IMG/VR virus record: IMGVR_UViG_3300036851_000204
Coordinates: 1-31,042 of that record
Strand: one strand, 5' to 3'
DNA from: a virus
Length of the DNA: 31,042 bases
Under the pieces are notes generated by a model. That model was not told the origin of the DNA, ran no database searches, and worked only from the letters and a program-made list of their open reading frames with translations. Positions 19,115 to 26,830 of the stretch are shown here, one piece after another. The stretch's first letter is position 1. Every line of letters starts with the position of its first letter. A program made the position numbers and the translations under genes.

Positions 19115-19992
19115 GGAATGAGCGGCCTCAGGATGCTGTCGGCCATCGTGACCGCGTCGATGTAGCGGGCGATGAGCGTTGCCTGGTCACGGATCGCCTG
19201 CTGAGCCTCTTCGAGCTGTGCGGTGAGGCTCGCGTTCTCGGCACGTAACGCGGAGACGCAGGCGGCGTCGCAGCCAGCAGGCGGCGGCTCCGTCGTCGTA
19301 GGAGGCGGCAGCGTTGTGCCGGGCTCAGTTACCGGCGGCGGCTCCGCCGTGCCCTGGCACACCGCGTTCGACCGTGACAGCACCCGGTTGTTGACGTTGA
19401 CGGGCTCGATCATGCCCGACTGGATGCGGATGCCGGCCGTCGATCCCTGGCACACCGTGGAGTTCCTGATGCCGGAACGGAAGCCGGCCTTCATATTCAC
19501 GGTTGAGTTGGCGGGCAGGAAAGTACAGCCGTCGCAGACGACGTCGTTCATGTTCTCCCGGCTCGCGCCGAAATGCATCGCCGCGTTGTTCGCGGTGCGG
19601 CAGTCGATCGTCAGGCCCCGGAACTGGACGTTGTGGCCACCTTGGATCTGGAGGCCGTCCTGGTGAAGGTCAGGGTCGGAGCGTTGGACGCAACGGATGA
19701 AGCCTCCGCCGACGATGAGGTCATGAGAGTCGGAGAACGTCTTCGCTCCGTCGCCGCGGGCGCCGCTGATCTCAATCCTGCCGATACGGCCTGTGCAGCC
19801 GTTCCCGAAGATGATCCCGGTGCCTGAAGGGTTTCTGACCTCGACCAAGTCGAGGTCGACCGCTGTCGTGCATGTCCAGCCGCGGCCTTCGACGTGAACC
19901 TCGTTCGACCCGCCAGCGAGCGCGAGCGGAACCAACGCCCCGGCTGCCGCAATAAGAAGGGCCGCTACCGCGGCCCCGAGGTGCTTACGCAT
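19111..19992 (-). CDS. Exported beta-helix protein with coiled-coil tail (293 aa)
   Basis: A 293-residue protein with a clear signal peptide (basic MRKH, hydrophobic AAVAALLIAAAGALVPLALA, cleavage near residue 26). The mature part has pectate-lyase-like right-handed beta-helix features: short repeated strands with Asn/Asp/Gly turns (DLIVGGGFIRC, LHQDGLQIQGGHNVQFRGLTIDC, MNDVVCDGCTF, SGIRNSTVCQG). It carries ten cysteines, suggesting disulfides outside the cell. A Pro/Thr linker (about 217-240) leads to a coiled coil (LRAENASLTAQLEEAQQAIRDQ). AGGAG precedes the ATG at 19992. It lies between the tape measure and other tail genes. Signal peptides are rare on phage virion proteins, so it may act on or outside the host wall; carbohydrate binding is inferred. 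Confidence 0.78.
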   Translation of the reverse strand: MRKHLGAAVAALLIAAAGALVPLALAGGSNEVHVEGRGWTCTTAVDLDLVEVRNPSGTGIIFGNGCTGRIGRIEISGARGDGAKTFSDSHDLIVGGGFIRCVQRSDPDLHQDGLQIQGGHNVQFRGLTIDCRTANNAAMHFGASRENMNDVVCDGCTFLPANSTVNMKAGFRSGIRNSTVCQGSTAGIRIQSGMIEPVNVNNRVLSRSNAVCQGTAEPPPVTEPGTTLPPPTTTEPPPAGCDAACVSALRAENASLTAQLEEAQQAIRDQATLIARYIDAVTMADSILRPLIP

Positions 19993-20001
19993 GAACGGCT
20001 C

Positions 20002-22281
20002 CTATCGTGAGAACAGTCTGGTCAAGCCCTGGGATCGGCTCTCGAGCGCGTCGCGGATCTTGGTGGCGAGATCTTGTTCGGTCATGACGGAGCCGGCCAC
20101 GTTGACGTAGACGTTGACGACCGTCTGCCCGCCCGACCAGCCGCGGCCGCCAGCGAACGGCTCGAGATCGGACAGCATCCCCCGCGTCTCCGTGTTCGAG
20201 TAGATGTCGCTGCCTGCCGGGAGGTTCACGAGTTCCGGGCCACGCTCACCCACGACCGACCAGCCACCACGCCAGTTCCTCGTGCCGATCGCGTTCTGGC
20301 CGACGGTGCCGCCGGGTAGGTCGTCGTGGATGACGACCATGTGCGTCTCCCAATAGGTCGGGGTATTCCTGACGGCGTTGTTAACTGAGTTCGCGGCGTT
20401 GGCGGCGGCGTCAGCACCGGTCGTCTGCATGTGCGTCCGATGCGAGTCCGGGATGTCCCGGATCTTGTCGGCCAGATCCCCGGCCTTGTTCGCTGCCGTA
20501 CCAGCTGCTCCCGCGAAGACCTCAGCTTGCCCCGCCGCCCCGGTCAGCTTCGGGCTCGCACCCTGAGCCGCACCGCCGACATCCTGCAGACCGAGCTGCA
20601 CGTTCCCGAGTTGGCCGCCGAGGCTGTCGAACTGACCCCTGACGTAATCGACTCTCCCGCCGAGCTCGTCAGATTTCGACTTCGTGACGTCCATGTTCTT
20701 GTAGACGTCGACGAGCGCGTCGTTCGCTCCTTCCGTCGCGTCTCTGCTCAGGACCGTCGCGTCCTTTAAGGCGAGTTCAGCGCCGGTGAGATCCTCGGCG
20801 GCTCGCGTCGACTCGAGTTTGGCCGCCTCTAAATTGAGCTGCGCCTGAGCGTAGTCGTCCGTCCCCGTCTTACCCTCGCCCGTGAGACGGGCTACTTCGC
20901 TCTCGGCTGACGCAAGGACCAGCGCCGCCTGCTCGACGCGAAGGTGTGCGTCCTCGAGCCCTCGCTCCGCGTCGACCAGCCCGTCGGCTGCCGTCTTCTG
21001 CCCGTCCAGCGCCAACTTGGCTGCGTCTACCGCGTCCTTGAGCTCTTTGTTGGCGTCTGTGAGCTTGTCAATCCAGATGATCGCTGCGGCTACCGCGCCA
21101 ATGGCGATAACGGCGCCGAGGATCGGGAGTGGGATCTTCAGCAGAGCACCGGCCAGGCTGCCGAGGCCGCCGACGAGGCGGACGACTGAGCCGGCGAGCG
21201 TTCCGACAGCACCAGCCACCTTGCTCGCGATCAGGAGCCCTGTCAGGCCGCCCACGACGACGCCGAGCGCGGTCTGGAGGGCCGGCCCGATCCCGAGCTG
21301 CTCGGCGAGGTTCGTGCCGGCGCCGAACGCGGTCCGGATGGAACCCACGATCGCGTTGAAGACGGTCTTGCCGACATCGACCCAGTTGATCTCGGCGATC
21401 TTCCCGGTGATCGCCGTCAGGATTTCCTTGCCGATGCTGCCGAGCCCGGACGCGATCTCACCGAGGGCGCCGCTGACGGATCCGGCGTCCATCAGCCGGC
21501 CGAGCCAGTCGATGAACCGGTCCGCGTAAGGCATCAGCCTCGTCGCGAGCGCCTCCGAGATGTCCTCGAACTTCCGTTTCAGGATCTCGATCTTCCCCGC
21601 GGTCGTGTCGCCCGCGGCCTCGGCGACACCCCCGAACTTCGTCTCGAGGAGGCCGAGCAGATACTCAAGCGCCCCGGCCTTGTCGCCGGCTTCGATGAAC
21701 TTGTCGATCGTCTTCTGCTGCTCCTCGTTCAGGACGACACCCGCCCGGGCGAGCTTCCCGGCCGCCGTCTCCGGATCAGCAAGCGCTTTGCCAAGCACCA
21801 GGGCCGCGGCCGGCAGATCCTTCCCGAGGGCGACGCTCATGTCCGCCGCCACAGCCGTCGTCCGCTGAAACACACCCTCATCACCGGCGAGCGACTCGAA
21901 ACGAAGGAGCGTGTTCTCCGCGGACATGATCACGTCGTCCGGGATCCCCGTCATCCCCTGCAACGCGGAAGCCCACCCCTCGATATCACCGGTCGTGATC
22001 GACGTCGCCGAACCCAGGTTCTTGATCAGCGTCTCCGACGTCGCCAACGCCGACTCCGCCTCCTTCAGCTCCCCGAAACCCGTCTTCAGCGCGACCGCCA
22101 AACCGGTCCCGACGACACCGGCCAGCCCCAGCGCGGCGAGACCCGCGATCTTCAACCCTGACGCGAGGCGCCCACCAGCCTTCGACCCGAGCGAGTCGGC
22201 CGCGTTACCGGTCGCGTGCAGGGCACGGACAGCCGACGACGCATCACCAACAACCTTGACCTCGATCGTGCTACTGGCCAT
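20002..22281 (-). CDS. Tape measure protein
   Basis: A 759-residue tail tape measure protein that sets tail length and crosses the tail tube. It starts with a heptad-like region (IEVKVVGDASSAVRALHATGNAAD), has a first hydrophobic stretch (about 43-68), a long helical middle and a second long hydrophobic region (about 334-404) that may cross the host membrane on DNA entry. It ends with a helical and fibre-like part (GGWSVVGERGPELVNLPAGSDIY), which is typical of actinophage tape measures. The ATG at 22281 follows directly on the stop of the frameshifted chaperone (22282). The length suggests a tail of around 110 nm by the usual 0.15 nm per residue rule, an estimate only. No lysozyme or peptidase domain was seen inside it. 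Confidence 0.93.
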   Translation of the reverse strand: MASSTIEVKVVGDASSAVRALHATGNAADSLGSKAGGRLASGLKIAGLAALGLAGVVGTGLAVALKTGFGELKEAESALATSETLIKNLGSATSITTGDIEGWASALQGMTGIPDDVIMSAENTLLRFESLAGDEGVFQRTTAVAADMSVALGKDLPAAALVLGKALADPETAAGKLARAGVVLNEEQQKTIDKFIEAGDKAGALEYLLGLLETKFGGVAEAAGDTTAGKIEILKRKFEDISEALATRLMPYADRFIDWLGRLMDAGSVSGALGEIASGLGSIGKEILTAITGKIAEINWVDVGKTVFNAIVGSIRTAFGAGTNLAEQLGIGPALQTALGVVVGGLTGLLIASKVAGAVGTLAGSVVRLVGGLGSLAGALLKIPLPILGAVIAIGAVAAAIIWIDKLTDANKELKDAVDAAKLALDGQKTAADGLVDAERGLEDAHLRVEQAALVLASAESEVARLTGEGKTGTDDYAQAQLNLEAAKLESTRAAEDLTGAELALKDATVLSRDATEGANDALVDVYKNMDVTKSKSDELGGRVDYVRGQFDSLGGQLGNVQLGLQDVGGAAQGASPKLTGAAGQAEVFAGAAGTAANKAGDLADKIRDIPDSHRTHMQTTGADAAANAANSVNNAVRNTPTYWETHMVVIHDDLPGGTVGQNAIGTRNWRGGWSVVGERGPELVNLPAGSDIYSNTETRGMLSDLEPFAGGRGWSGGQTVVNVYVNVAGSVMTEQDLATKIRDALESRSQGLTRLFSR

Positions 22282-22766
22282 CTACCTCGCCCCGAGCTGC
22301 TCGACCGCGCGCGTCATCGTCTCGAGCTCGTACGGCCGCACGCGCCCCATCTCCCACGGCTTGATCCCGAACAGGTGCGTCAAGCTGGGAGTCCAGAAGG
22401 CTCGTGGGTCGTCGCCGAGTTCAGGCTCGCGTGGCCGGTGTCGTCGCGAGCCGCTCCGGCCGGGGGGCCGCCGTTCGCCGCCTCCTCAGCCTGCTTCTCA
22501 GCAGCGGCCTCGGCCTCGAGCTGGTTGACGACATCGACGAGGTTGATCTTCCCGATCGGGCAGCGGGCGTAATCGGGGTTGCGGGCGACGCCGATCTCGA
22601 TCAGCGTCCGCCAGGCGAGCGGGTCGACGGTGCGGATAGCGATCGTGAACTCCGGCACCGTCTTGTGCCCCGTCTTGTCACGTACGACCTGCCACTCGTC
22701 GAGGTCGATCTCGTCGACCTTCGGCACCAGGATCTTCTTGCCTAACACGTCGATCTCGAACGGCAT
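22282..22766 (-). CDS. Tail assembly chaperone, frameshifted long form (161 aa)
   Basis: The long product expected when ribosomes slip -1 at 22461-22467: 102 residues of the short form, then 59 residues in the -1 frame ending at the TAG at 22282-22284. The -1 segment looks like real protein (ELGDDPRAFWTPSLTHLFGI, KPWEMGRVRPYELETMTRAVEQLG) and resembles the C-terminal part of the lambda GT-type chaperone, where a helix follows a W-E-M or similar motif. It has no start codon of its own near its beginning. The TAG abuts the ATG of the tape measure, as in classic G/GT-tape cassettes. The -1 frame is closed by a TGA about nine codons before the slip, so the slip must occur in a narrow window. Confidence 0.82.
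22380..22766 (-). CDS. Tail assembly chaperone, short form (128 aa)
   Basis: A 128-residue protein just upstream of the tape measure, the position of the lambda gpG-like tail assembly chaperone. Residues 1 to about 75 are folded (FEIDVLGKKILVPKVDEIDLDEWQ; PLAWRTLIEIGVARNPDYARCPIGK), and then comes a coiled, Ala/Glu-rich stretch and a short tail after the slip site. The chaperone coats the tape measure during tail building and is absent from the virion in related phages. The start at 22766 is ATG. Most ribosomes should make this form; a minority makes the long form. Confidence 0.85.
   Translation of the reverse strand: MPFEIDVLGKKILVPKVDEIDLDEWQVVRDKTGHKTVPEFTIAIRTVDPLAWRTLIEIGVARNPDYARCPIGKINLVDVVNQLEAEAAAEKQAEEAANGGPPAGAARDDTGHASLNSATTHEPSGLPA
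22461..22467 (-). other. -1 frameshift slippery site C-CCC-CCG
   Basis: In the reading frame of the chaperone the codons GGC CCC CCG contain C_CCC_CCG, which fits the X-XXY-YYZ pattern: both tRNAs could re-pair after slipping back one base. The downstream -1 frame is open to the tape measure start, and the upstream -1 frame is closed nearby. A C-run as slip site is unusual compared with the G-GGA-AAG type; no downstream pseudoknot was modelled. Confidence 0.65.
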
Positions 22767-22792
22767 CGTGCGTCCTTTCCATCAGACCGGGA

Positions 22793-23137
22793 TCACTTGA
22801 CCGACCGGTCCACCCATTCCTTGGTCTCCCTCTCGATCCCGTCACGCTGAGACTCGAGCGCGGGGATCAAGATCGTCGTCATCTGCAACGCCCCGAACTG
22901 CGGGTGCAGGCCCGTCACCCGGCGTTTCGTCTGCTCGACCGACGCACCGGCGCCTTTCCGCCGGGCCTTGAAAGGGCCTATCCCCCGGTACCTTGACCCC
23001 TTCGCGCGGGCTTCGACAGCAACCGGCTCGGCCAGCCTCACGAGCTCCTTGTTGAACTCCTTCAGCTCGGCCGAGCCCTTCTCCATCTTCCGTTGGAACT
23101 CCCGGGCACCGTCGATACGGACGGCGAACTGCGCCAC
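22793..23137 (-). CDS. HK97 gp10-like tail-completion protein (114 aa)
   Basis: A 114-residue, basic protein (MAQFAVRIDGAREFQRKMEKG, KELVRLAEPVAVEARAKGS) with the layout of the HK97 gp10-like family, which includes head-tail connector or tail-completion proteins. The C-terminal half (LHPQFGALQMTTILIPALESQRDGIERET) also fits this family. The start is GTG at 23137, directly after the stop of the tail tube gene. It is placed after the tube gene rather than before it, a small departure from the most common order. Family assignment by pattern only. Confidence 0.72.
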   Translation of the reverse strand: MAQFAVRIDGAREFQRKMEKGSAELKEFNKELVRLAEPVAVEARAKGSRYRGIGPFKARRKGAGASVEQTKRRVTGLHPQFGALQMTTILIPALESQRDGIERETKEWVDRSVK

Positions 23138-23138
23138 C

Positions 23139-23558
23139 CTAGGACGTCGCCCGTGTCAGCCCGGTCTGGGAGGCGTTGCGGAACGTCAGGGTCGTCATCG
23201 CGGCCTCACCGACCGCGCCGGCGATCGGCGCGAACGTGAAGTTCAGACACGTCAGCGAATAGACCGGGTTGGTCGCCGACACCGCCGCGTTCGTGGGCTT
23301 GACGGTGATGACGAACGGCGTATCCGTCGTCGAGAGAGGCCACAGCGTCGCGTCGAGCTCCGACGCAGCGAAGTCCTGGAAGGCCTCCATCGTGATCGTC
23401 GCGTCGCCGAGGCCGGCGATGATCTCCTTGTTCGCCGCCCCGAACGCCGTCACGTCCACCTCGTCGCGGGACGTCTCGATCGTGACGCTGCGGATGTGGT
23501 CAGACAGGTCGACCGCGTTGATCGTGACGACGGCGGTCTTGAGCGTGAACTTAGCCAC
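23139..23558 (-). CDS. Major tail tube protein (139 aa)
   Basis: A 139-residue protein with the beta-rich pattern of siphophage tube proteins: AVVTINAVDLSDHIRSVTIETSRDEVDVTAFGA, then GDATITMEAFQDFAASELDATLWPL and TFAPIAGAVGEAAMTTLTFRNASQ. Tube proteins stack in hexameric rings around the tape measure. The GTG at 23558 has GGAGGG upstream. Its place before the chaperone and tape measure supports the call. Confidence 0.87.
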   Translation of the reverse strand: MAKFTLKTAVVTINAVDLSDHIRSVTIETSRDEVDVTAFGAANKEIIAGLGDATITMEAFQDFAASELDATLWPLSTTDTPFVITVKPTNAAVSATNPVYSLTCLNFTFAPIAGAVGEAAMTTLTFRNASQTGLTRATS

Positions 23559-23562
23559 GGGG

Positions 23563-23871
23563 TCATCCCTCCTTCACGACTGAGGGCGCCTTCTTGGCGC
23601 CCCCAGGCTTGGTTTCGGTTGCCGCCGTCTCCTGCGGTGGCCCGTGTGCGGCCAACGCCTCGAGCAGGTCGGCTTTCTTCAGGTCGTCCACGCCCTCGAT
23701 GCCGGCCCCAGCAGCCGCCTTACGCAGTTCGGCGGCGTTGGCTGCCACGATCCTGATGTGGCCGGCCTCGACGAGGTGCGCGATCTTCGCGGCCGGGTAG
23801 GTGTCCTCATACGTTTCGCCGGGACGGTGCCCGTCAACGGCACGGGTTCCGACGACCTCGTATCTCTCCAT
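23563..23871 (-). CDS. Small protein with SAP-like helical motif (102 aa)
   Basis: A 102-residue protein: an N-terminal beta segment (YEVVGTRAVDGHRPGETYEDTYP, KIAHLVEAGHIRIVA), then a SAP/LEM-like helical pair (ELRKAAAGAGIEGVDDLKKADLLEALA) and a Lys/Ala tail. SAP-like motifs bind nucleic acid or proteins. The ATG at 23871 has GAGGG about eight bases upstream; the longer reading to 23910 is arginine-rich. It lies between the tail terminator-like gene and the tube gene. Role unknown, possibly structural. Confidence 0.7.
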   Translation of the reverse strand: MERYEVVGTRAVDGHRPGETYEDTYPAAKIAHLVEAGHIRIVAANAAELRKAAAGAGIEGVDDLKKADLLEALAAHGPPQETAATETKPGGAKKAPSVVKEG

Positions 23872-23885
23872 CGTTGGTTCCCTCC

Positions 23886-24296
23886 TCAGTCGAGGACCGT
23901 GACGGTCCATTCAGCGCCGAGCATCGCCGGCTGTGATTCGCGGACGAAGACGATGTGACCTGACGCGCTGACGACGGTCACGTCGTCGACGACACCGCCC
24001 AACGTCAGGTCAGCCTCGATCGCAGCCTTGACCGACTCGTCCCCTGACGGGGCGAGGAACCGGTCTAGCCGTTGCTGCGCCGGAACGTTCAGCGCGAGGC
24101 CGACGTAGGCCCGGACGATCATCGTGACCTGAACGAGCCCGTCGACCATCGCCTGGTGGTAGAGGATCTCGCCGACGATGATCTCGATCGACGGTGGCGT
24201 CGGCTGCGGCAACGCGTACGGCGACACCTGCTGCATGTCGCCGATCGCTTCGAGGTTCGTCGCGAGCCCCAGCCGGATCTGCTCGAGCGTCGCCAT
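23886..24296 (-). CDS. Tail terminator-like protein (136 aa)
   Basis: A 136-residue protein (LEQIRLGLATNLEAIGDMQQ, PPSIEIIVGEILYHQAM, QVTMIVRAYVGLALNVPAQQRLDRFL, ESVKAAIEADLTLGGVVDDVTVV, LGAEWTVTVLD) with the alternating pattern of tail terminator/tail completion proteins that cap the tail tube. Its place between the head-tail adaptor and the tube gene fits. The ATG at 24296 overlaps the stop of the adaptor gene (TGATG). Well supported by order and pattern. Confidence 0.8.
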   Translation of the reverse strand: MATLEQIRLGLATNLEAIGDMQQVSPYALPQPTPPSIEIIVGEILYHQAMVDGLVQVTMIVRAYVGLALNVPAQQRLDRFLAPSGDESVKAAIEADLTLGGVVDDVTVVSASGHIVFVRESQPAMLGAEWTVTVLD

Positions 24297-24904
24297 CAGT
24301 GAACCATCCGGCGGCGGCCGAACGGGGCCAGGAGGCTGACGACGTCAGGGTCGGTTCGTGAGATGCGGGCGGCCCCGGTCTCGAAGCCGGCCGCAGCAGC
24401 TATCCCGAACGGCGCCTCACGTGTCCGCTTCACGAGCCGGGTAGCTATCAGCGTCGTCGCGGTCTTCACCTGCGACGGCACCGCCGCCCAGCCGAAACGG
24501 CCTCTTACCTCGACCGATTCCTCGTAGCACGTCGTGAACCGCTGGGCGCCGCCCCTGCGTACCCCGATCTGCGTCCACGGCTTCCCGTCAGCCACCGCAT
24601 TCGGCGGCCTCAGGATGTAGTCCGTCGTCAGCCACGTCGTTTCGTAGACGCCGTCGCCTCCCTCGTCCGTCTTCAACCATGTGAGCGTGACGAGGTCGTC
24701 GATGACGAGCAGGTCGGCGGCCCACGGGCTGTAGTAGCGAACCTGGTTCGCGTCCGCGTCCAGCCAGAACCGCCGCCCTGTCGTCGCGTCGACCGCTCTC
24801 GAAGCTGACTCCAGCGCCTGCGCTAGATCGTCCGCGGCGTACTCGCTGCCGGTCAGATCGAGCGTTGCTTTCAGGTCTTCGAGAGCGACGTATTCGTTAG
24901 CCAG
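24296..24904 (-). CDS. Head-tail adaptor (gp6-like), probable CTG start
   Basis: A 202-residue protein of the HK97 gp6-like head-tail adaptor type: ANEYVALEDLKATLDLTGSE, then ADDLAQALESASRAVDATTG, RRFW and later strands (VEVRGRFGWAAVP). Adaptors join the portal to the tail. The N-terminal family motif begins at CTG 24904, with GGAGG six bases upstream; no ATG, GTG or TTG exists between the in-frame upstream TGA and this codon. The first canonical alternative, a TTG at 24676, would delete the conserved N-terminal helices. The CTG overlaps the end of the previous gene by eight bases. The start is strongly suggested but needs N-terminal proof. Confidence 0.82.
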   Translation of the reverse strand: MANEYVALEDLKATLDLTGSEYAADDLAQALESASRAVDATTGRRFWLDADANQVRYYSPWAADLLVIDDLVTLTWLKTDEGGDGVYETTWLTTDYILRPPNAVADGKPWTQIGVRRGGAQRFTTCYEESVEVRGRFGWAAVPSQVKTATTLIATRLVKRTREAPFGIAAAAGFETGAARISRTDPDVVSLLAPFGRRRMVH

Positions 24905-25139
24905 CGGGGGCCTCCGCTTCCGCCTTCGCCTTCGCGGCCCCCTTCGCCTTCGCGGACTTCACGAGCCCGTACCGCTCCGCGTCTTCGCGGCTGACCCGCT
25001 TCCCCGGCGTCGCGAACAGAAACGCGGCCTCCGGATCGCCATCGGCGACGACCCGCTCACGGTCGGCGGTCAGCCACAGCTTCTCGTCGGCCTCGACCCA
25101 CGAGGCGGTCTCGTTCTTCTCGTTGATCTTGAACGCCAT
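24897..25139 (-). CDS. Small head protein with Lys/Ala-rich tail (80 aa)
   Basis: An 80-residue protein: a strand-rich N-terminus (FKINEKNETASWVEADEKLWL), a helix (SREDAERYGLVK) and a Lys/Ala repeat tail (SAKAKGAAKAKAEAEAPAG). The ATG at 25139 fits AGGAGG spacing better than the GTG one codon upstream. It lies between a capsid decoration-like gene and the adaptor, where some phages carry small head-joining proteins. The Lys/Ala tail could touch DNA. Not recognised. Confidence 0.68.
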   Translation of the reverse strand: MAFKINEKNETASWVEADEKLWLTADRERVVADGDPEAAFLFATPGKRVSREDAERYGLVKSAKAKGAAKAKAEAEAPAG

Positions 25140-25148
25140 CACGGCCTC

Positions 25149-25586
25149 CTACGCGAGCGGGTCGGTGTACTCGAGGACGACGCTGAACCTGCCAGCCGTC
25201 AGCGCCGCCGCCGCGATCACGATGCTGATGTCGCGGGCGGCCGTCGTCTTCACGACCGCAGCGGCCGAGAGATCGTTCGCCCCCGCGGAGGCCGGAATGA
25301 TCTTCTTGATACCGGTCGTCCACGACGCGACGGCGACCGCCGGCAGGATGTCGTTCGCAGCGTTCACCTGGACGGCGATCGTTGCCGCCCCACCCGACGT
25401 CAGCTGGGTGTGAACCTCGATGAACCCGCCCGTGATGATCGCCCCGGACGGGATGTTGGTTGCGCCCATCAGGGCGATCGTCGAGACCGCGCCGCCGTCG
25501 ACGGCGAAGTCGTAGACGCCACGAGCGATCTTCTTCCGCGGCCCCGGCGTCCCTTCCGCGACTGTCGTTTCGATGATCGGGCTCAT
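25149..25586 (-). CDS. Capsid decoration / head-fibre-like protein (145 aa)
   Basis: A 145-residue, strongly beta-rich protein (GVYDFAVDGGAVSTIALMGATN, AIITGGFIEVHTQLTSGGAATIAVQV, RDISIVIAAAALTAGRFSVVLEYTD) resembling small phage head decoration or head-fibre proteins found just after the capsid gene. It lies three bases after the stop of the major capsid gene. It probably binds the outside of the capsid; a spike or other structural role cannot be excluded. Confidence 0.74.
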   Translation of the reverse strand: MSPIIETTVAEGTPGPRKKIARGVYDFAVDGGAVSTIALMGATNIPSGAIITGGFIEVHTQLTSGGAATIAVQVNAANDILPAVAVASWTTGIKKIIPASAGANDLSAAAVVKTTAARDISIVIAAAALTAGRFSVVLEYTDPLA

Positions 25587-25588
25587 AC

Positions 25589-26830
25589 CTACACCCCCGT
25601 CACGGTGCAGAACGCGGCGGGACGATAGACCGCGAGCGCCGCCCGCATCTCGGCCTTCACCGTCTGCTTGTTCTTCAGGAAGTCGTCGTTGACGAACCCG
25701 ACGCCGAGCGTGACACCCTTCCGGATCACGAGCTCGGTCTGCTGGAAGTCACCGACGAGAACGGTGTTCTCCGTCTCCGCGGTCGACTGCACCACGACGA
25801 GACCCCAGATCCGTTCCGGCCCAGCATCAGCCGGGTTGCCCCAGATGTAGATTCCGTCCGCGGTGCGAAGAAGCCGGATGTCCTGCCAGTCGTTCGGGTG
25901 CCAGACGCTCGCGGTCGGCTCGGCGAACGCTGTCACACGGATCTTCGTCATCGCCTTGTAGACGGCGTCCGGCGTCGGGTCGGCACCCTTCGCCTGCGTC
26001 TGGATGCCCGACCGGTCATGGATCCCCGAGATGTTCGGGGCGGTGCCGTTCCCGACGAGCAGCTGCAGGTCGAGCCGCTGCAACACCATGAACCCGAGCC
26101 GGTTATCGAGATACGACCGAACCTGCGGAACGTCCTCGAGCTGCTCGTCCGTGACCGGGATCGTCACCGCGATCTTCCTCACGGGCTCCGACCGCTCCGT
26201 CAGCGCGAGCGCCGCCTCGGGCTTCGCCGCGCCCTCCGCCGTCTCCGCCGCGTTGTTCGTGAACGTCGTCTCTTCCATGTAGACGAGCGACGCCTGCGTT
26301 GTCGCACCCCTCGGGAAGAGGTCAGCGACGCCGAGCGGTCGGGTCGCGAAGTCGACGACCTTCGGCCCCCGGATCGTCGGTGGCGCCCAGCCCGTACCCG
26401 TCTCGAACAGCGTCGCGAGCAGGTCGACGTCGTCGAGTTCGGCGACCGGCCCTTCCTTGACGCCACGCCGCCAACCCTTTAGCGCGTCCGACTCGACGAA
26501 CAGCTGCCCGATCGACTTCCGTGCATCCTGCTGCGTCGGCTTCTCCTTCGTGCCGGCCCCGCCGTTCGGATGGATCGGCTTCTGGACGGTCGCGTGCGTC
26601 TCCGGGAGACCGTCCCTGATACCGACCAGGGCCAGGATCTCCTCACGCTCCTTCGCGAGGTCGGTGAGCTCGTCGTTGCGTGCCTTGATCTCGTGCGCCT
26701 TCGCGGCCGAGTCGCCGTCGATGACGGTGACCTTCGCCATGTCGAGCTCCTCACCGGCCTGCGCGAAGATCTCCTCGAGCTCGTCCCGCTTGCCGTTGAG
26801 TTCCTCCGTGACTTCCTTCAGCGTGCGCAT
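25589..26830 (-). CDS. Major capsid protein, HK97 fold
   Basis: A 413-residue HK97-type major capsid protein. Residues 1 to about 75 are a charged coiled coil (LKEVTEELNGKRDELEEIFAQ; DELTDLAKEREEILALVG) like the delta domain that acts as built-in scaffold, followed by a Gly/Pro/Lys-rich part (about 80-105) where the prohead protease may cut. The rest has the typical capsid pattern (GATTQASLVYMEETTF, KIAVTIPVTDEQLEDVPQVRSYLDNRL, LDLQLLVGNGTAPNISGI). The ATG at 26830 overlaps the end of the protease gene by 13 bp. Cleavage site and mature mass are inferred. Confidence 0.94.
   Translation of the reverse strand: MRTLKEVTEELNGKRDELEEIFAQAGEELDMAKVTVIDGDSAAKAHEIKARNDELTDLAKEREEILALVGIRDGLPETHATVQKPIHPNGGAGTKEKPTQQDARKSIGQLFVESDALKGWRRGVKEGPVAELDDVDLLATLFETGTGWAPPTIRGPKVVDFATRPLGVADLFPRGATTQASLVYMEETTFTNNAAETAEGAAKPEAALALTERSEPVRKIAVTIPVTDEQLEDVPQVRSYLDNRLGFMVLQRLDLQLLVGNGTAPNISGIHDRSGIQTQAKGADPTPDAVYKAMTKIRVTAFAEPTASVWHPNDWQDIRLLRTADGIYIWGNPADAGPERIWGLVVVQSTAETENTVLVGDFQQTELVIRKGVTLGVGFVNDDFLKNKQTVKAEMRAALAVYRPAAFCTVTGV

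Noticed and set aside
17960-19165. A 401-codon open frame on the plus strand opposite two tail genes
   Set aside because: Arg/Asp-rich antisense shadow with no ribosome binding site or family features.
24296-24676. Short form (126 aa) of the head-tail adaptor from a TTG start
   Set aside because: It would lose the conserved N-terminal helices that are clearly encoded upstream in the same frame; the CTG at 24904 with a good ribosome binding site explains them.
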